A stretch of 36,600 bases of DNA, taken from assembly GCF_014696435.1 (NCBI RefSeq), contig NZ_JACJQG010000087.1:1-36600 (forward strand). Reading direction: 5' to 3'. Positions 8,959 to 17,690 of the stretch are shown piece by piece. The notes beneath the pieces were generated by a model, which saw nothing but the letters and a program-made list of their open reading frames with translations, made no database searches and had not been told where the DNA came from. Source of the DNA: Calothrix anomala FACHB-343. Lineage in GTDB: Bacteria; Cyanobacteriota; Cyanobacteriia; Cyanobacteriales; Nostocaceae. Position 1 is the stretch's first letter. Each line of letters starts with the position of its first letter. A program made the position numbers and the translations under genes.

Positions 8959-10131
8959 ATGAGTAAATGCATTGTTATCACTTATCCCCACTCTCTGAGT
9001 ACTCCAGGTGGAGGAACCAGGAGTTGTTTGCAAATTGCTCATCAGCTACAACAGATGGGTAATGAAGTAATTATTGTCTCGGTTTCCTCTGATGCTGCTA
9101 CCGATAAATTAAAAGGTAAGCCAGTACAGGTTTTACCAGCAGCACCTAGCCGCTTACATCATTTTTTAGATTCTATTCCAGTTGCGAAGATTGTCAAAAA
9201 GCTGCTGGAAGAAAAGCAAGTTGATGCGGTTTTAAGTTGGGAACATGAAGCAGCATTTTTACCGGAGGTATTAAAGTCGAAAAAAGTTGTATTTGGGATG
9301 ATTGCTGCTCATCCTTCTTATACAACATGGGTACATCGACAAACGAAATTTCGTTTTATGAAGCAGTTGAGCGATCGCTGGTTTCGTTGGCGACTTTTTA
9401 AGTGTGCAGATGTGATTTTTGTCTCCTCAAATTTTACGCGCCAAGAATTGCTGAATTTATTTGCAGTCAAGGCGGAAAAAATTCAAATTACTCATCGGGG
9501 AATAGATGCTGAATTTAGCAAAGTAGCGCGATCGCCAAAACAATCAATATCTAATTTGATTTTTTACGGTTCTTTCGCTCCCCCCAAGGGAGTTTTTGAT
9601 GCGATCGCAGCTTTAGGTAAAGTCGCAGCTAAAGGTTACAAGCACTGGAATCTCAAATTAGCCGGCTGGGATTACGAACAAGAAGTTAAACAAGCGATCG
9701 CCGAAAATAACATTGAAAACCAAGTATTAATGCTAGGACAGTTGAATTCGCGAGAACTGGTGCGAGAATTGTCTAATACTGAGTTAGCAATTTTACCTTC
9801 ACGGATGGAATCTTTTGGCAGAGCGATCGCGGAAGCTCAAGCTTCGGGATTACCAGTGGTTTCCTATGATTGCGGTTCGATACCAGAAATTGTGGATAAT
9901 GGGGTAACAGGATGGCTAGTACCAGCCGAAAGAGTAGATTTACTGGCTGATGCGATTATAGAAGCTATGGAAAATCCAGACAAGACTTTTCAAATGGGAA
10001 TGGCGGGACGCGATCGCGTTATGCAAAAATTCTCTTGGGAACAAACTGCTACAGCAATCATCTCAGGTATTGAGAATGCACAGCAGCAAATAACAATTCA
10101 AAATTCAAAATTCTCTCTTGGAAAGTTCTGA
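8959..10131 (+). CDS. GT4 glycosyltransferase with C-terminus running into a repeat
   Basis: GT-B family 4 enzyme. N-terminal glycine-rich loop STPGGGTRSCLQIAHQL (14-30), linker region FVSSNFTRQELL, then a donor-binding half with IFYGSFAPPKGVFDAI and E284-SFGRAIA-E292, the E-x7-E motif, before AQASGLPVVSYDCGSIPEI. Length 390. The last residues, ITIQNSKFSLGKF, are encoded by an AAAATTC-type tandem repeat plus the left arm of a large palindrome (10120-10159), and the TGA stop lies inside that arm. The native C-terminus was probably slightly different. HIP1 sites are dense within the gene, as expected of host DNA. Confidence 0.88.
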   Translation: MSKCIVITYPHSLSTPGGGTRSCLQIAHQLQQMGNEVIIVSVSSDAATDKLKGKPVQVLPAAPSRLHHFLDSIPVAKIVKKLLEEKQVDAVLSWEHEAAFLPEVLKSKKVVFGMIAAHPSYTTWVHRQTKFRFMKQLSDRWFRWRLFKCADVIFVSSNFTRQELLNLFAVKAEKIQITHRGIDAEFSKVARSPKQSISNLIFYGSFAPPKGVFDAIAALGKVAAKGYKHWNLKLAGWDYEQEVKQAIAENNIENQVLMLGQLNSRELVRELSNTELAILPSRMESFGRAIAEAQASGLPVVSYDCGSIPEIVDNGVTGWLVPAERVDLLADAIIEAMENPDKTFQMGMAGRDRVMQKFSWEQTATAIISGIENAQQQITIQNSKFSLGKF

Positions 10132-10159
10132 TCGCCGGAAGCCGGCGCTCAGACTTTCC
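10120..10159. repeat. Palindromic REP-like hairpin over the stop codon of the GT4 gene
   Basis: Arms 10120-10138 and 10142-10159 pair as GGAAAGT/ACTTTCC, CTGA/TCAG and CGCCGG/CCGGCG, with one bulge and one mismatch and a three-base loop. AAAATTC-type repeats flank both sides (about 10094-10113 and 10161-10175). There is no T tract, so it is more like a REP palindrome inserted in a small repeat than a terminator. It supplies the stop codon of the preceding gene. Confidence 0.75.
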
Positions 10160-10222
10160 GCAAAATTCAAAATTAAATACAGTTTTGGTCGATGATTTAG
10201 ACCCCACTAGTTAGCATACCAC

Positions 10223-10246
10223 CAACAGTCAACAGTCAACAGTCAA
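10223..10246. repeat. Short heptanucleotide tandem array (CAACAGT, three units)
   Basis: Three perfect CAACAGT units and a partial fourth in the spacer before the methyltransferase gene. It belongs to the same TTGACTG/CAGTCAA family as the larger arrays at 17891, 24457 and 34020. No regulatory role can be inferred. Confidence 0.85.
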
Positions 10247-10318
10247 AAATATTCGGAGTTCACTAAGTTCATTGTGTAGTTAATTTTGTAGTCATAGTTA
10301 CTGGAAATCTCAAGGAGA

Positions 10319-11098
10319 ATGATGATTGATTTAAAGTCTCATAGTGGTATTCAAGAAACAAAATACTACTTGTCACAAATTGCCAAAAGTTGTATCTCAG
10401 CAGTCCAATCTGTTACCTATGCCGGACAAGAATATACTTGTCCTTGTTGTGAAAGCAGTTTTCGGACATTTTTAAAAGCTGGTATCAACAACAGACCAAA
10501 TGCTGAATGTCCCAAATGCTTTTCTTTAGAAAGACATCGTCTGTTATGGCTATATCTGAAAAATCGTACCAATTTATTATCGGAAAATTTGAAGGTGCTG
10601 CATTTTGCACCAGAATTTCAACTCTACAGATTGATTCGCAAATTACCCAATATTGATTACCTCACGGCTGACTTATCAGCACCAAGGGTAATGGTGAATA
10701 TAGATATTACAAGTATACCTTTTCCTGATGCATCTTTTGATGCAATTCTTTGCAATCACGTATTAGAACATATCCCCGATGATGGCAAAGCCATGAGGGA
10801 ACTTTATAGAGTACTCAAACCAAATGGTTGGGCTATTCTCCAAGTACCCCTAGATAATAATTTAGCAGAAACATTGGAAGATCCACAGATTACTTCTGAG
10901 TCAGATAGAATCAAATTTTACGGTCAAAAAGACCACGTGCGGCTTTACGGACGAGACTATAAAAATAGGTTGGAAGCAGCAGGTTTTCAAGTCCAAGTAC
11001 ATGATTACATTCAAGAAATAGGCACAGATTTAGCCGAGAAATATCGCTTGGTGAGTGAAGATACTAACACCGAAGATATTTATTTTTGTACTAAATAA
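10319..11098 (+). CDS. Class I SAM-dependent methyltransferase with N-terminal Cys cluster
   Basis: Rossmann-fold methyltransferase (Methyltransf_11-like). An N-terminal CPCC (41-44) and CPKC (64-67) could form a zinc ribbon. Motif I is the unusual LKVLHFAPE (91-99) rather than a glycine-rich loop, a variant I associate with a subgroup of these enzymes. VNIDITSIPFPDASFDAILCNHVLEHI (127-152, shown in part) covers the acidic residue and motif IV/post-II. AAGGAGA directly precedes ATG 10319. The next gene's ribosome site overlaps its stop, so the two are probably cotranscribed. In this cluster it may O-methylate a sugar of the repeat unit; the target is inference. Confidence 0.85.
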   Translation: MMIDLKSHSGIQETKYYLSQIAKSCISAVQSVTYAGQEYTCPCCESSFRTFLKAGINNRPNAECPKCFSLERHRLLWLYLKNRTNLLSENLKVLHFAPEFQLYRLIRKLPNIDYLTADLSAPRVMVNIDITSIPFPDASFDAILCNHVLEHIPDDGKAMRELYRVLKPNGWAILQVPLDNNLAETLEDPQITSESDRIKFYGQKDHVRLYGRDYKNRLEAAGFQVQVHDYIQEIGTDLAEKYRLVSEDTNTEDIYFCTK

Positions 11099-11113
11099 AG
11101 GAGCGATCAGAAC

Positions 11114-12322
11114 ATGAAGCAAGCTATCGCTGAGAACGTGTCTGCACTCCGCGTACTGTTTATTAGCCATACCTATATGGTGGGCGTTAATCAAGGTAAA
11201 TTAGATGCGATCGCATCCACCGGTCAAGCAGAAGTGGGTTTGCTCGCACCTAGTACATGGCAAGCTTTTGCCTGGGGAAAGCGGATGCAATTGGAAATGC
11301 CTTTTCCCCGCATTCGGATGTTCCCTACCAAGGTGTTTTTTGATGGGCGCAGTACGGCATATTTTCATCCACCGCTAGCTACTCTGCGCGCCATCCGCGA
11401 TTTTCAACCAGATATTTTACAAGTTGAACAAGAAATACTCGCAGTATCTGCATTTGAGATGGCACTGTGGGCTAGACTCACAGGTAAAGCATTGGTTGTG
11501 TTTTGTTGGGAAAATATTGACCGTAAGTTGCCTTGGTATCGCGCTTTAATGTATAATTTCGTACTGAAATCAGCCAAATTGATTATTGCTGGTAACCAAG
11601 AGGGTGCAGACATTATCCGCAAATGGGGCTATCAGGGTAAAATTGCCGTCATGCCCCAGCTGGGAGTAGACAATAAGTTCTTTGCTCCCCAAGCAAACAA
11701 ACAGCCTAATGAGGAATTCCGCATAGGTTTTGTTGGTCGCTTGGTCTATGAAAAAGGCATTGATTTAATCTTACAAGCTGCCAAACAACTGCGCGATCGC
11801 GGTTATGCATTTAAAGTTGTATTGTGTGGGACTGGTAATTATGAAACAGAACTCCGCCAAGAAGCACAAAAGCAACAAATAGAAGACTTGGTAGTTTGGC
11901 AAGGTGCAGTCCGCCACGATGAAGTACCCCAGGTTATGAATCAGTTTGATGTCCTGGTGTTACCCTCTCGCAGTATCCCCACCTGGAAAGAACAATTTGG
12001 TCATGTACTGATTGAGGCAATGGCGATGGGAATTCCCGTAGTTGGCTCAACTTGCGGTGAAATTCCTAATGTAATTGGGCGTTCTGATTTAGTGTTTCCC
12101 CAAGGAGATGCAGCAGCCCTAGCTGCTATTTTAGAACGCATGATGCGTGAACCCAATTGGTGGCAAGCAGCAGGACAATACAGTTTGCAAAGAGTGGAAC
12201 AACACTATACCCACGAAAGTATTGCCCAAAAATTAATTAACCTCTGGTATCAGATCGTCAATCTAGATCATCCACAGGCAGTACAACAAGATCCACAAAA
12301 CCACGACCGAGCGACTGTTTGA
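11114..12322 (+). CDS. GT4 glycosyltransferase
   Basis: Retaining family 4 glycosyltransferase, 402 residues. Seen: LRVLFISHTYMVGVNQGKL at the N-terminus, an acceptor-side domain to about 190, RIGFVGRLVYEKGIDLILQA, LCGTGNYETELR and the E-x7-E motif E293-QFGHVLI-E301 followed by AMAMGIPVVGSTCGEIPNV. AAGGAG at 11098-11103 is placed before ATG 11114, overlapping the previous stop. Three GT4 genes follow closely, and this gene starts a compact run up to 15936 with gaps of 39, 2 and 0 bp. Substrate unknown. Confidence 0.9.
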   Translation: MKQAIAENVSALRVLFISHTYMVGVNQGKLDAIASTGQAEVGLLAPSTWQAFAWGKRMQLEMPFPRIRMFPTKVFFDGRSTAYFHPPLATLRAIRDFQPDILQVEQEILAVSAFEMALWARLTGKALVVFCWENIDRKLPWYRALMYNFVLKSAKLIIAGNQEGADIIRKWGYQGKIAVMPQLGVDNKFFAPQANKQPNEEFRIGFVGRLVYEKGIDLILQAAKQLRDRGYAFKVVLCGTGNYETELRQEAQKQQIEDLVVWQGAVRHDEVPQVMNQFDVLVLPSRSIPTWKEQFGHVLIEAMAMGIPVVGSTCGEIPNVIGRSDLVFPQGDAAALAAILERMMREPNWWQAAGQYSLQRVEQHYTHESIAQKLINLWYQIVNLDHPQAVQQDPQNHDRATV

Positions 12323-12361
12323 GCAGTACAATACCTAAAATTAACCAGCAAGAGAATTAAA

Positions 12362-13516
12362 ATGCGTGTAGTAATTGTCCGCAGACTACCTAAAGCCTCC
12401 TTTAGTATGGATGTTTATGCTGATGGTTTGGTGAGCGGACTCAAAGCTGTTCGCCCAGATTGGGAAATTATTGAATTAACTCCTAATTCTTATTCTCTGA
12501 CTAACAAAAAAACTTCTTGGCTCCAAGGAATTGAGAAATATTATCAGCGTTATTGGCGCTATCCTGCCACAGTTAAACAACAGGTAGCTGATATTTTTCA
12601 TATTATTGACCACAGTGATGCTCATATAGTCCAGTGGTTGGGGGGAAATCAGCAACCTGTAGTGGTTACTTGCCACGACCTGATAAATTTCATTTACCCA
12701 GAAAATATTCAAGATCAGGCCAAACTACCACTTGTGAGCATGACTGCTTGGAAGTATGCCATCAAAGGACTCAAACAGAGCGATCGCATTATTTGCGTCT
12801 CTAACCATACAGCCAAAGATGCAACGCAACTGTTACATACACCAACAGAACGCTTAAAAGTCGTTCACAATGGGGTGGAGCCAGATTTTTATCCCTTACC
12901 AGCCGAAGAAATAGCCGCTTTTCGTCAGCAGCAGAGATTAACACCAAATACCCTGTGTTTGCTTAACGTCGGCTCAAATCATCCCCGCAAAAATGTGGCA
13001 ACCATACTGCAAGTTTTAGAAATCTTGAATTCTCAAGGGATGGATGTTCATTTTTGGAAAACAGGCGCAGACTTTACCGACGAACAAAAAACATTTATCC
13101 AGAAACACAACCTTACCCCTTGTATCACCTACTTAGGTAAGCCAGATAAAAATACACTCAGACAAATTTATAATGCAGCTGACATCTTGTTAGCACCTTC
13201 AATATATGAAGGTTTTGGCATCACTATTTTAGAAGCAATGGCTTGCAAAACAGCCGTGATTAGCTCTAATGCCACTTCCTTACCAGAAGTAGTTGGGGAT
13301 GCAGGAATTTTAGTTGAGCCTTTAGATGTGCAAGCTATGGTTGAAGCCATACAACGCATTCAGCAAGATTCTCACTACCATCAACAACTGATTCAGCAAG
13401 GATTAGTCAGGGTAAAAAACTTTACTTGGGAAAAAGCAGCTGCTCAAGTGGCTGAAGTTTACGAAAGTTTGCTGGGCTTGCAGCGAGATGATTCTTTACA
13501 ACAATCTAGAGTCTAG
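12362..13516 (+). CDS. GT4 glycosyltransferase
   Basis: Family 4 GT-B enzyme, 384 residues. The N-terminal domain has VVTCHDLINFIYPE and a linker IICVSNHTAKDA, typical of mannosyl/rhamnosyl-type GT4 enzymes. The donor-binding half has LLNVGSNHPRKNVATILQ, ITYLGKPDKNTL and E283-GFGITIL-E291 before AMACKTAVISSNATSLPEV and GDAGILVEP. AAGAGA lies a few bases before ATG 12362. Only 2 bp separate its stop from the next start, so it is operonic with its neighbours. The resemblance to mannosyltransferases is weak evidence for substrate. Confidence 0.9.
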   Translation: MRVVIVRRLPKASFSMDVYADGLVSGLKAVRPDWEIIELTPNSYSLTNKKTSWLQGIEKYYQRYWRYPATVKQQVADIFHIIDHSDAHIVQWLGGNQQPVVVTCHDLINFIYPENIQDQAKLPLVSMTAWKYAIKGLKQSDRIICVSNHTAKDATQLLHTPTERLKVVHNGVEPDFYPLPAEEIAAFRQQQRLTPNTLCLLNVGSNHPRKNVATILQVLEILNSQGMDVHFWKTGADFTDEQKTFIQKHNLTPCITYLGKPDKNTLRQIYNAADILLAPSIYEGFGITILEAMACKTAVISSNATSLPEVVGDAGILVEPLDVQAMVEAIQRIQQDSHYHQQLIQQGLVRVKNFTWEKAAAQVAEVYESLLGLQRDDSLQQSRV

Positions 13517-13518
13517 GT

Positions 13519-14772
13519 ATGGAAAATCCACAAAAACCCTTAAAAGTTCTCCTTTCTGCCTATGCTTGCCGTCCGGATATGGGTTCGGAACCGGGTGTTG
13601 GTTGGAATATGGCGCGAGAATTGGTCAAAGATAACCAAATTTGGGTCATCACTCGTGCTGAAAATCGCCCCCCGATTGAGGCGGAACTGGCAGAAAATCC
13701 GATTCCCAATTTAACAGTACTTTACTACGATCTGCCAGCTTGGGCGCGGTGGTGGAAAGGCAAGAGCCGAGGCGTACATTTGCACCATTACCTCTGGCAA
13801 ATTGGCGTTTACTTCTTGGTACAAAATTTACATCGCCAAATTAATTTTGATTTGGTACATCATGTTACCTACGGTAGGTATTCAGCCCCTAGTTTTCTCT
13901 CTTTACTACCCATACCATTTGTTTGGGGGCCTGTAGGCGGTGGTGAATCTGCACCCCAGCCTTTCTGGCAAGATTTTAGCCCTGGTAATAAAATTTACGA
14001 GATTTTCCGGAATATTGCTGCCTGGGTAGGCGAGCGCGACCCCTTTGTGCATCTCACAGTCAAGCGCAGCCAAGTCGCAATTGTTGCCACACCAGAAACC
14101 TCCGCCCGCGTTAGTGCCCTTGGTGCCAAGCGAATTGAGGTAATTTACGGACAAACTGGTATTAATCAACAAGAAATTACAAAGTTGGGACAGCTACCAG
14201 TAGGTTCATCGGCAACGGCGATTCGCTTTATTAGTATTGGCAGATTATTACATTGGAAAGGCTTTCACTTAGGTTTGCGGGCTTTTGCTCAAGCTAACCT
14301 AGCAGAAGGCGAATTTTGGATTGTCGGTGACGGGCCGGAAAGAAAGCGCTTAGAAGCCCTATGTCAAGAATTGCAAATTAGCGATCGCGTGCGTTTTTTT
14401 GGCAACCAACCACGAGATTTAACCCTAGCTAAATTGGGCGAATGCGATGTTCTCGTACACCCCAGCTTGCATGATTTTTCCCCCACAGTTTGCCTAGAAG
14501 CAATGGCAGCTAATCGCCCAGTCATCTGTTTAGAATTAGGCGGCCCGGCAACTCAAATCACCGCCGAAACTGGATTTAAAATTCCCGCCCACAACCCCCA
14601 ACAAGCAGTGTTAGACATGGCCAAAGTCATGCAACGTTTAGCGGCAGAACCAGACTTAAGAGTGCGCATGGGCACAGCAGGTAGGCAAAGAGTTAACCAA
14701 CTCTACAGTTGGGAAATGAAAGGTAAGTTTTTCCGGAAAATCTATACAGAAATCATCCATCAGGGGGCTTAA
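13519..14772 (+). CDS. GT4 glycosyltransferase with modified E-x7-E motif
   Basis: Family 4 glycosyltransferase, 417 residues. Typical start KVLLSAYACRPDMGSEPGVG, with the glycine loop that contacts the donor phosphates, PFVWGPVGGGE in the acceptor domain, FISIGRLLHWKGFHLGLRAF and WIVGDGPERKRLE in the donor domain. The motif reads D319-FSPTVCL-E327, so the first Glu is Asp. Variants of this position are tolerated in some GT4 enzymes, and the rest of the fold is intact. The stop abuts the next start directly (TAA 14770-14772, ATG 14773). Confidence 0.88.
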   Translation: MENPQKPLKVLLSAYACRPDMGSEPGVGWNMARELVKDNQIWVITRAENRPPIEAELAENPIPNLTVLYYDLPAWARWWKGKSRGVHLHHYLWQIGVYFLVQNLHRQINFDLVHHVTYGRYSAPSFLSLLPIPFVWGPVGGGESAPQPFWQDFSPGNKIYEIFRNIAAWVGERDPFVHLTVKRSQVAIVATPETSARVSALGAKRIEVIYGQTGINQQEITKLGQLPVGSSATAIRFISIGRLLHWKGFHLGLRAFAQANLAEGEFWIVGDGPERKRLEALCQELQISDRVRFFGNQPRDLTLAKLGECDVLVHPSLHDFSPTVCLEAMAANRPVICLELGGPATQITAETGFKIPAHNPQQAVLDMAKVMQRLAAEPDLRVRMGTAGRQRVNQLYSWEMKGKFFRKIYTEIIHQGA

Positions 14773-15936
14773 ATGCGGATTCTCAGCGTACACAACCGCT
14801 ATCAAATTCGCGGTGGCGAAGATGAGTCTCGCCAAGCCGAGGAAAATATGCTGCGAGAAATGGGGCATCAAGTAACAGTCTATGAGGAACACAACGATCG
14901 CGTTGCTCAAATGAGTCAGTTACAAGTAGCATCCCGGACAATTTGGTCGTCCGAAGCCTATCAAATTGTCCAAAATCAACTCAAACAACAGCCCCAGGAT
15001 ATCGTTCATGTCCAGAATTTTTTTCCCTTAATTTCTCCCTCAATTTATTATGCTGCCAAATCTGAGGGTGTACCTGTAGTCCAAACCCTGCGGAACTATC
15101 GCTTACTTTGCCCCAATGGCTTATTTTTTCGCGATGGGCAGGTTTGTGAGGACTGTATGGGGAAATTTGTCCCGTTACCGGGCGTTATACATGGTTGTTA
15201 CCGCGATAACCATCTCGCCAGCGCCACTGTCGCTACCATGCTAACAGTCCACCGGACTCTGGGGACTTGGACAAAAATGGTTGATGTGTTCATTACCTTA
15301 ACCGAGTTTGCCCGCCAGAAATTTATTGCCGGGGGTTTACCCGCAGACAAAATCTTCGTCAAATCTAACTTTATTCATCCCGATCCCCAACCAGGGGAGG
15401 GTAAGGGAAACTATGCTGTCTTTGTCGGGAGGTTATCTGAAGAAAAAGGGTTAGATACCTTACTAGCAGCTTGGCAGCAATTACCCGTAAAACTACCGCT
15501 AAAAATTATTGGCGACGGGCCTTTAACGGCAAAATTGACCGCAGATACCCAAAATATGCCAGAAATTGAGTTATTGGGGCGGAAACCCATGTCAGAGGTT
15601 TATGACTTAATTGGCGAAGCAAAGTTTTTAATCTTTCCCTCCAATTGGTACGAAACCTTTGGTAGGGTAGCAGTTGAAGCCTTTGCTAAGGGAACCCCAG
15701 TAATAGCCGCTGATATTGGCGCGATCGCCGAATTAGTCGAACATAATCGTACCGGACTCAAGTTTATGCCCAGCAACTCAGCAGATTTAGCAGCTAAAGT
15801 TACTTGGCTCCTAGAACATCCCCAAGAATTAAATCAAATGCGCCAAGAAGTTAGAATAGAATACGAAACAAAATATACAATCAAACAAAATTATCACAAA
15901 CTCCTAGAAATCTACGATCTAGTTCGCAAAGTTTAA
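14773..15936 (+). CDS. GT4 glycosyltransferase
   Basis: Family 4 glycosyltransferase, 387 residues. RGGEDESRQAEENMLREMGH (13-32) replaces the usual N-terminal glycine loop. NYRLLCPNGLFFRDGQVCEDC carries a Cys pair seen in one GT4 subgroup. FVGRLSEEKGLDTLLAAW and E294-TFGRVAV-E302 followed by AFAKGTPVIAADIGAIAELV define the donor site. AGGGGG (14762-14767) upstream serves as ribosome site although the previous stop directly abuts. It closes the compact GT4 run; a 223-bp repeat-containing spacer follows. Confidence 0.9.
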   Translation: MRILSVHNRYQIRGGEDESRQAEENMLREMGHQVTVYEEHNDRVAQMSQLQVASRTIWSSEAYQIVQNQLKQQPQDIVHVQNFFPLISPSIYYAAKSEGVPVVQTLRNYRLLCPNGLFFRDGQVCEDCMGKFVPLPGVIHGCYRDNHLASATVATMLTVHRTLGTWTKMVDVFITLTEFARQKFIAGGLPADKIFVKSNFIHPDPQPGEGKGNYAVFVGRLSEEKGLDTLLAAWQQLPVKLPLKIIGDGPLTAKLTADTQNMPEIELLGRKPMSEVYDLIGEAKFLIFPSNWYETFGRVAVEAFAKGTPVIAADIGAIAELVEHNRTGLKFMPSNSADLAAKVTWLLEHPQELNQMRQEVRIEYETKYTIKQNYHKLLEIYDLVRKV

Positions 15937-15956
15937 ATAGTCGTCATAATATGCAT

Positions 15957-16131
15957 CTAGCAATTCTATTTTATCTGCGAATAAACGGGACAAGGAGGAG
16001 CCACTGCGTTGCGCCGGTTCCCCGCGTTGTAGCAAGTGGCGTGACAAGGGGAAAAGGAGGACAAAGAAGATAACTATTTTTCACTTCTAATTAACTTTTT
16101 GACTTTTGACTTTTGACTTTTGACTTTTGAC
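15957..16131. repeat. Spacer with dispersed repeat, imperfect palindrome and five TTTTGAC heptads
   Basis: Positions 15957-15999 match the repeat at 7727. Around 16002-16042 lies an imperfect GC-rich palindrome with CCACTGCGTTGC and its inverse GTAGCAAGTGG. Positions 16097-16131 are five perfect TTTTGAC units. This fills the 223 bp between the GT4 run and the Wzy-like gene. No T-tract terminator was seen. Confidence 0.7.
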
Positions 16132-16159
16132 TTCCGCATAGCGGTACTAGCCCCTCCTC

Positions 16160-17494
16160 ATGCTGAAAAATTCTGTAATTATAGTCCTAGCCTTTGCTAG
16201 TGCTTTTTTTCCAAGACTTCTAGATGCTGTTGGTTTCCCTCCATTAATAAATTTTGCTCACCTCATATTAATTCCCTTAATTTCCTTCTACATCATTGCC
16301 AAGACTCATACCAGATTGCGCGTGAATAGAGTCTTAGAAATGCTCGCTGGCTTGATGTTATTGTTCACTATTATAGTTGCTAGCGCCTTACTCAATAAAG
16401 CAGGCTTGATCAACGTATTGCTCGACTTTCTTTTACGTGCTGAATGGTTGATTTTCTTACTAGCAATAATTAGTATTAATCCATCAGCCAAAAGTTTAAA
16501 AGCTTTACGTTTTTGGTTTTTATCATTTGCTTTTATCAATATCTTGTTTGCCTATGTCCAAAAATTTATTCTGCGTTGGGATGCAGGTAAAGCCGCAGGC
16601 GGTGACTATATAACTGGGGTTTTTTTAGGACAAGGGGCGGGTTGTGACGTATCCTCCGGTGTTTCCATTATTTTTGCAATTTATTATTTTACAAGTTCAA
16701 CTAAAAATCCCCTATGGATACGCATAGCTGTATGTACAGCAGCCATTATTCATATTTTTATTACTGATGCAAAATCACACTTTTTGGTATTTTTAATTGC
16801 TTTTCTCTTCTTAATGTTAACTAAAGTCAAATTAAGTATCAAAAGTATTACTGAAGTTGCTAAATATGGACTAATTACTGCTTTTGCTGCCGGTGGAGTC
16901 TACCTAGCATCTCAAACTGTAGCGCGATCGCTATTAATTTTTGCCGATCCTCAGAAAATGCAAGATGGTTGGAGCCTAAAATCATGCGTATTCCGGATTA
17001 TTCCCTCTCACTATGAAACAGTTTTAAATTGGTTCCTTGGTTTGGGGCCGGGACACACTGTTGGCAGATTAGGGGGATGGTTTCTCAAAGACTATGCCAG
17101 CTTATTATCTCCCTTAGGAGCCACAATATCTCCCGTCAGCCAGCAAATCTGGGATGCTGTGTGGTCTACTTGGATTGGCCCGAGAAGTCGTCTGTGGTCT
17201 CCATTCTTTGGTTGGGCTGGTATCTGGGGAGATTGGGGATTATTAGGTTTAGCCGCTTTTTTGTTGGTGATGTATATTGCTTGGCGCAGGTTTTGTATAG
17301 ATGATGCTTCTCGGCTGATTCTCCTGAGTGTTGCGAGTTTTGGCTTGATTTTTACGCAAATGGAAGAACCAGGATACGTCATCTCTGTAGCAGCAATTAT
17401 TGGTCTACGATGGCAGGAAGTACAAATTGCTACGCCCAAAGTTCAGTCAATGCCTAGTTTTGCCTTACGCACGAGAAGCTTACAACGCGGGTAA
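16160..17494 (+). CDS. Wzy/O-antigen-ligase-like membrane protein
   Basis: Polytopic membrane protein of 444 residues with about 10-12 hydrophobic segments, a large loop between the C-terminal helices and the motif GLGPGHTVGRLGGW in it, the sort of glycine-rich signature found near the active loop of O-antigen ligases and polymerases. In a Wzx-containing cluster it is the best candidate for the Wzy polymerase, joining repeat units on the periplasmic side. Sequence conservation in these families is low, so the call relies on topology and context. No Shine-Dalgarno precedes ATG 16160; the start fits the first membrane segment, which begins at residue 5. Confidence 0.75.
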   Translation: MLKNSVIIVLAFASAFFPRLLDAVGFPPLINFAHLILIPLISFYIIAKTHTRLRVNRVLEMLAGLMLLFTIIVASALLNKAGLINVLLDFLLRAEWLIFLLAIISINPSAKSLKALRFWFLSFAFINILFAYVQKFILRWDAGKAAGGDYITGVFLGQGAGCDVSSGVSIIFAIYYFTSSTKNPLWIRIAVCTAAIIHIFITDAKSHFLVFLIAFLFLMLTKVKLSIKSITEVAKYGLITAFAAGGVYLASQTVARSLLIFADPQKMQDGWSLKSCVFRIIPSHYETVLNWFLGLGPGHTVGRLGGWFLKDYASLLSPLGATISPVSQQIWDAVWSTWIGPRSRLWSPFFGWAGIWGDWGLLGLAAFLLVMYIAWRRFCIDDASRLILLSVASFGLIFTQMEEPGYVISVAAIIGLRWQEVQIATPKVQSMPSFALRTRSLQRG

Positions 17495-17569
17495 TTACCT
17501 AGCAAATTAGGCATCTGGCTCCAGTAGAGGAAAAAATTGAGATTTCTGCAAAAACAATGCTCAAACTAC

Positions 17570-17600
17570 TTGACATCTACTGGGGAGTGACTGCTATATT
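17570..17600 (+). promoter_or_regulatory. Likely sigma-70-type promoter of the tRNA-Gln gene
   Basis: A perfect -35 box TTGACA (17570-17575) and a -10-like TATATT (17595-17600) are 19 bp apart; GCTATA at 17593-17598 would give 17 bp. The tRNA starts 18 bp after the -10 box. Placement supports the tRNA as an independent transcription unit. Confidence 0.55.
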
Positions 17601-17618
17601 ATCTAAAGTGTTCAGTTT

Positions 17619-17690
17619 TGGGGCGTAGCCAAGCGGTAAGGCAGCGGGTTTTGGTCCCGCCATTCCTAGGTTCGAATCCTAGCGCCCCAG
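17619..17690 (+). tRNA. trnQ: tRNA-Gln (anticodon UUG)
   Basis: A 72-nt cloverleaf. The acceptor arm TGGGGCG (17619-17625) pairs with CGCCCCA (17683-17689), and G17690 is the discriminator base. The D arm lies in GCCAAGCGGTAAGGC, the anticodon stem is GCGGG/CCCGC with loop TTTTGGT and anticodon TTG, and the T arm is CTAGG/CCTAG with loop TTCGAAT. CCA is not encoded, which is common in cyanobacteria. It separates the EPS assembly genes from the chain-length kinase gene. Confidence 0.97.
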
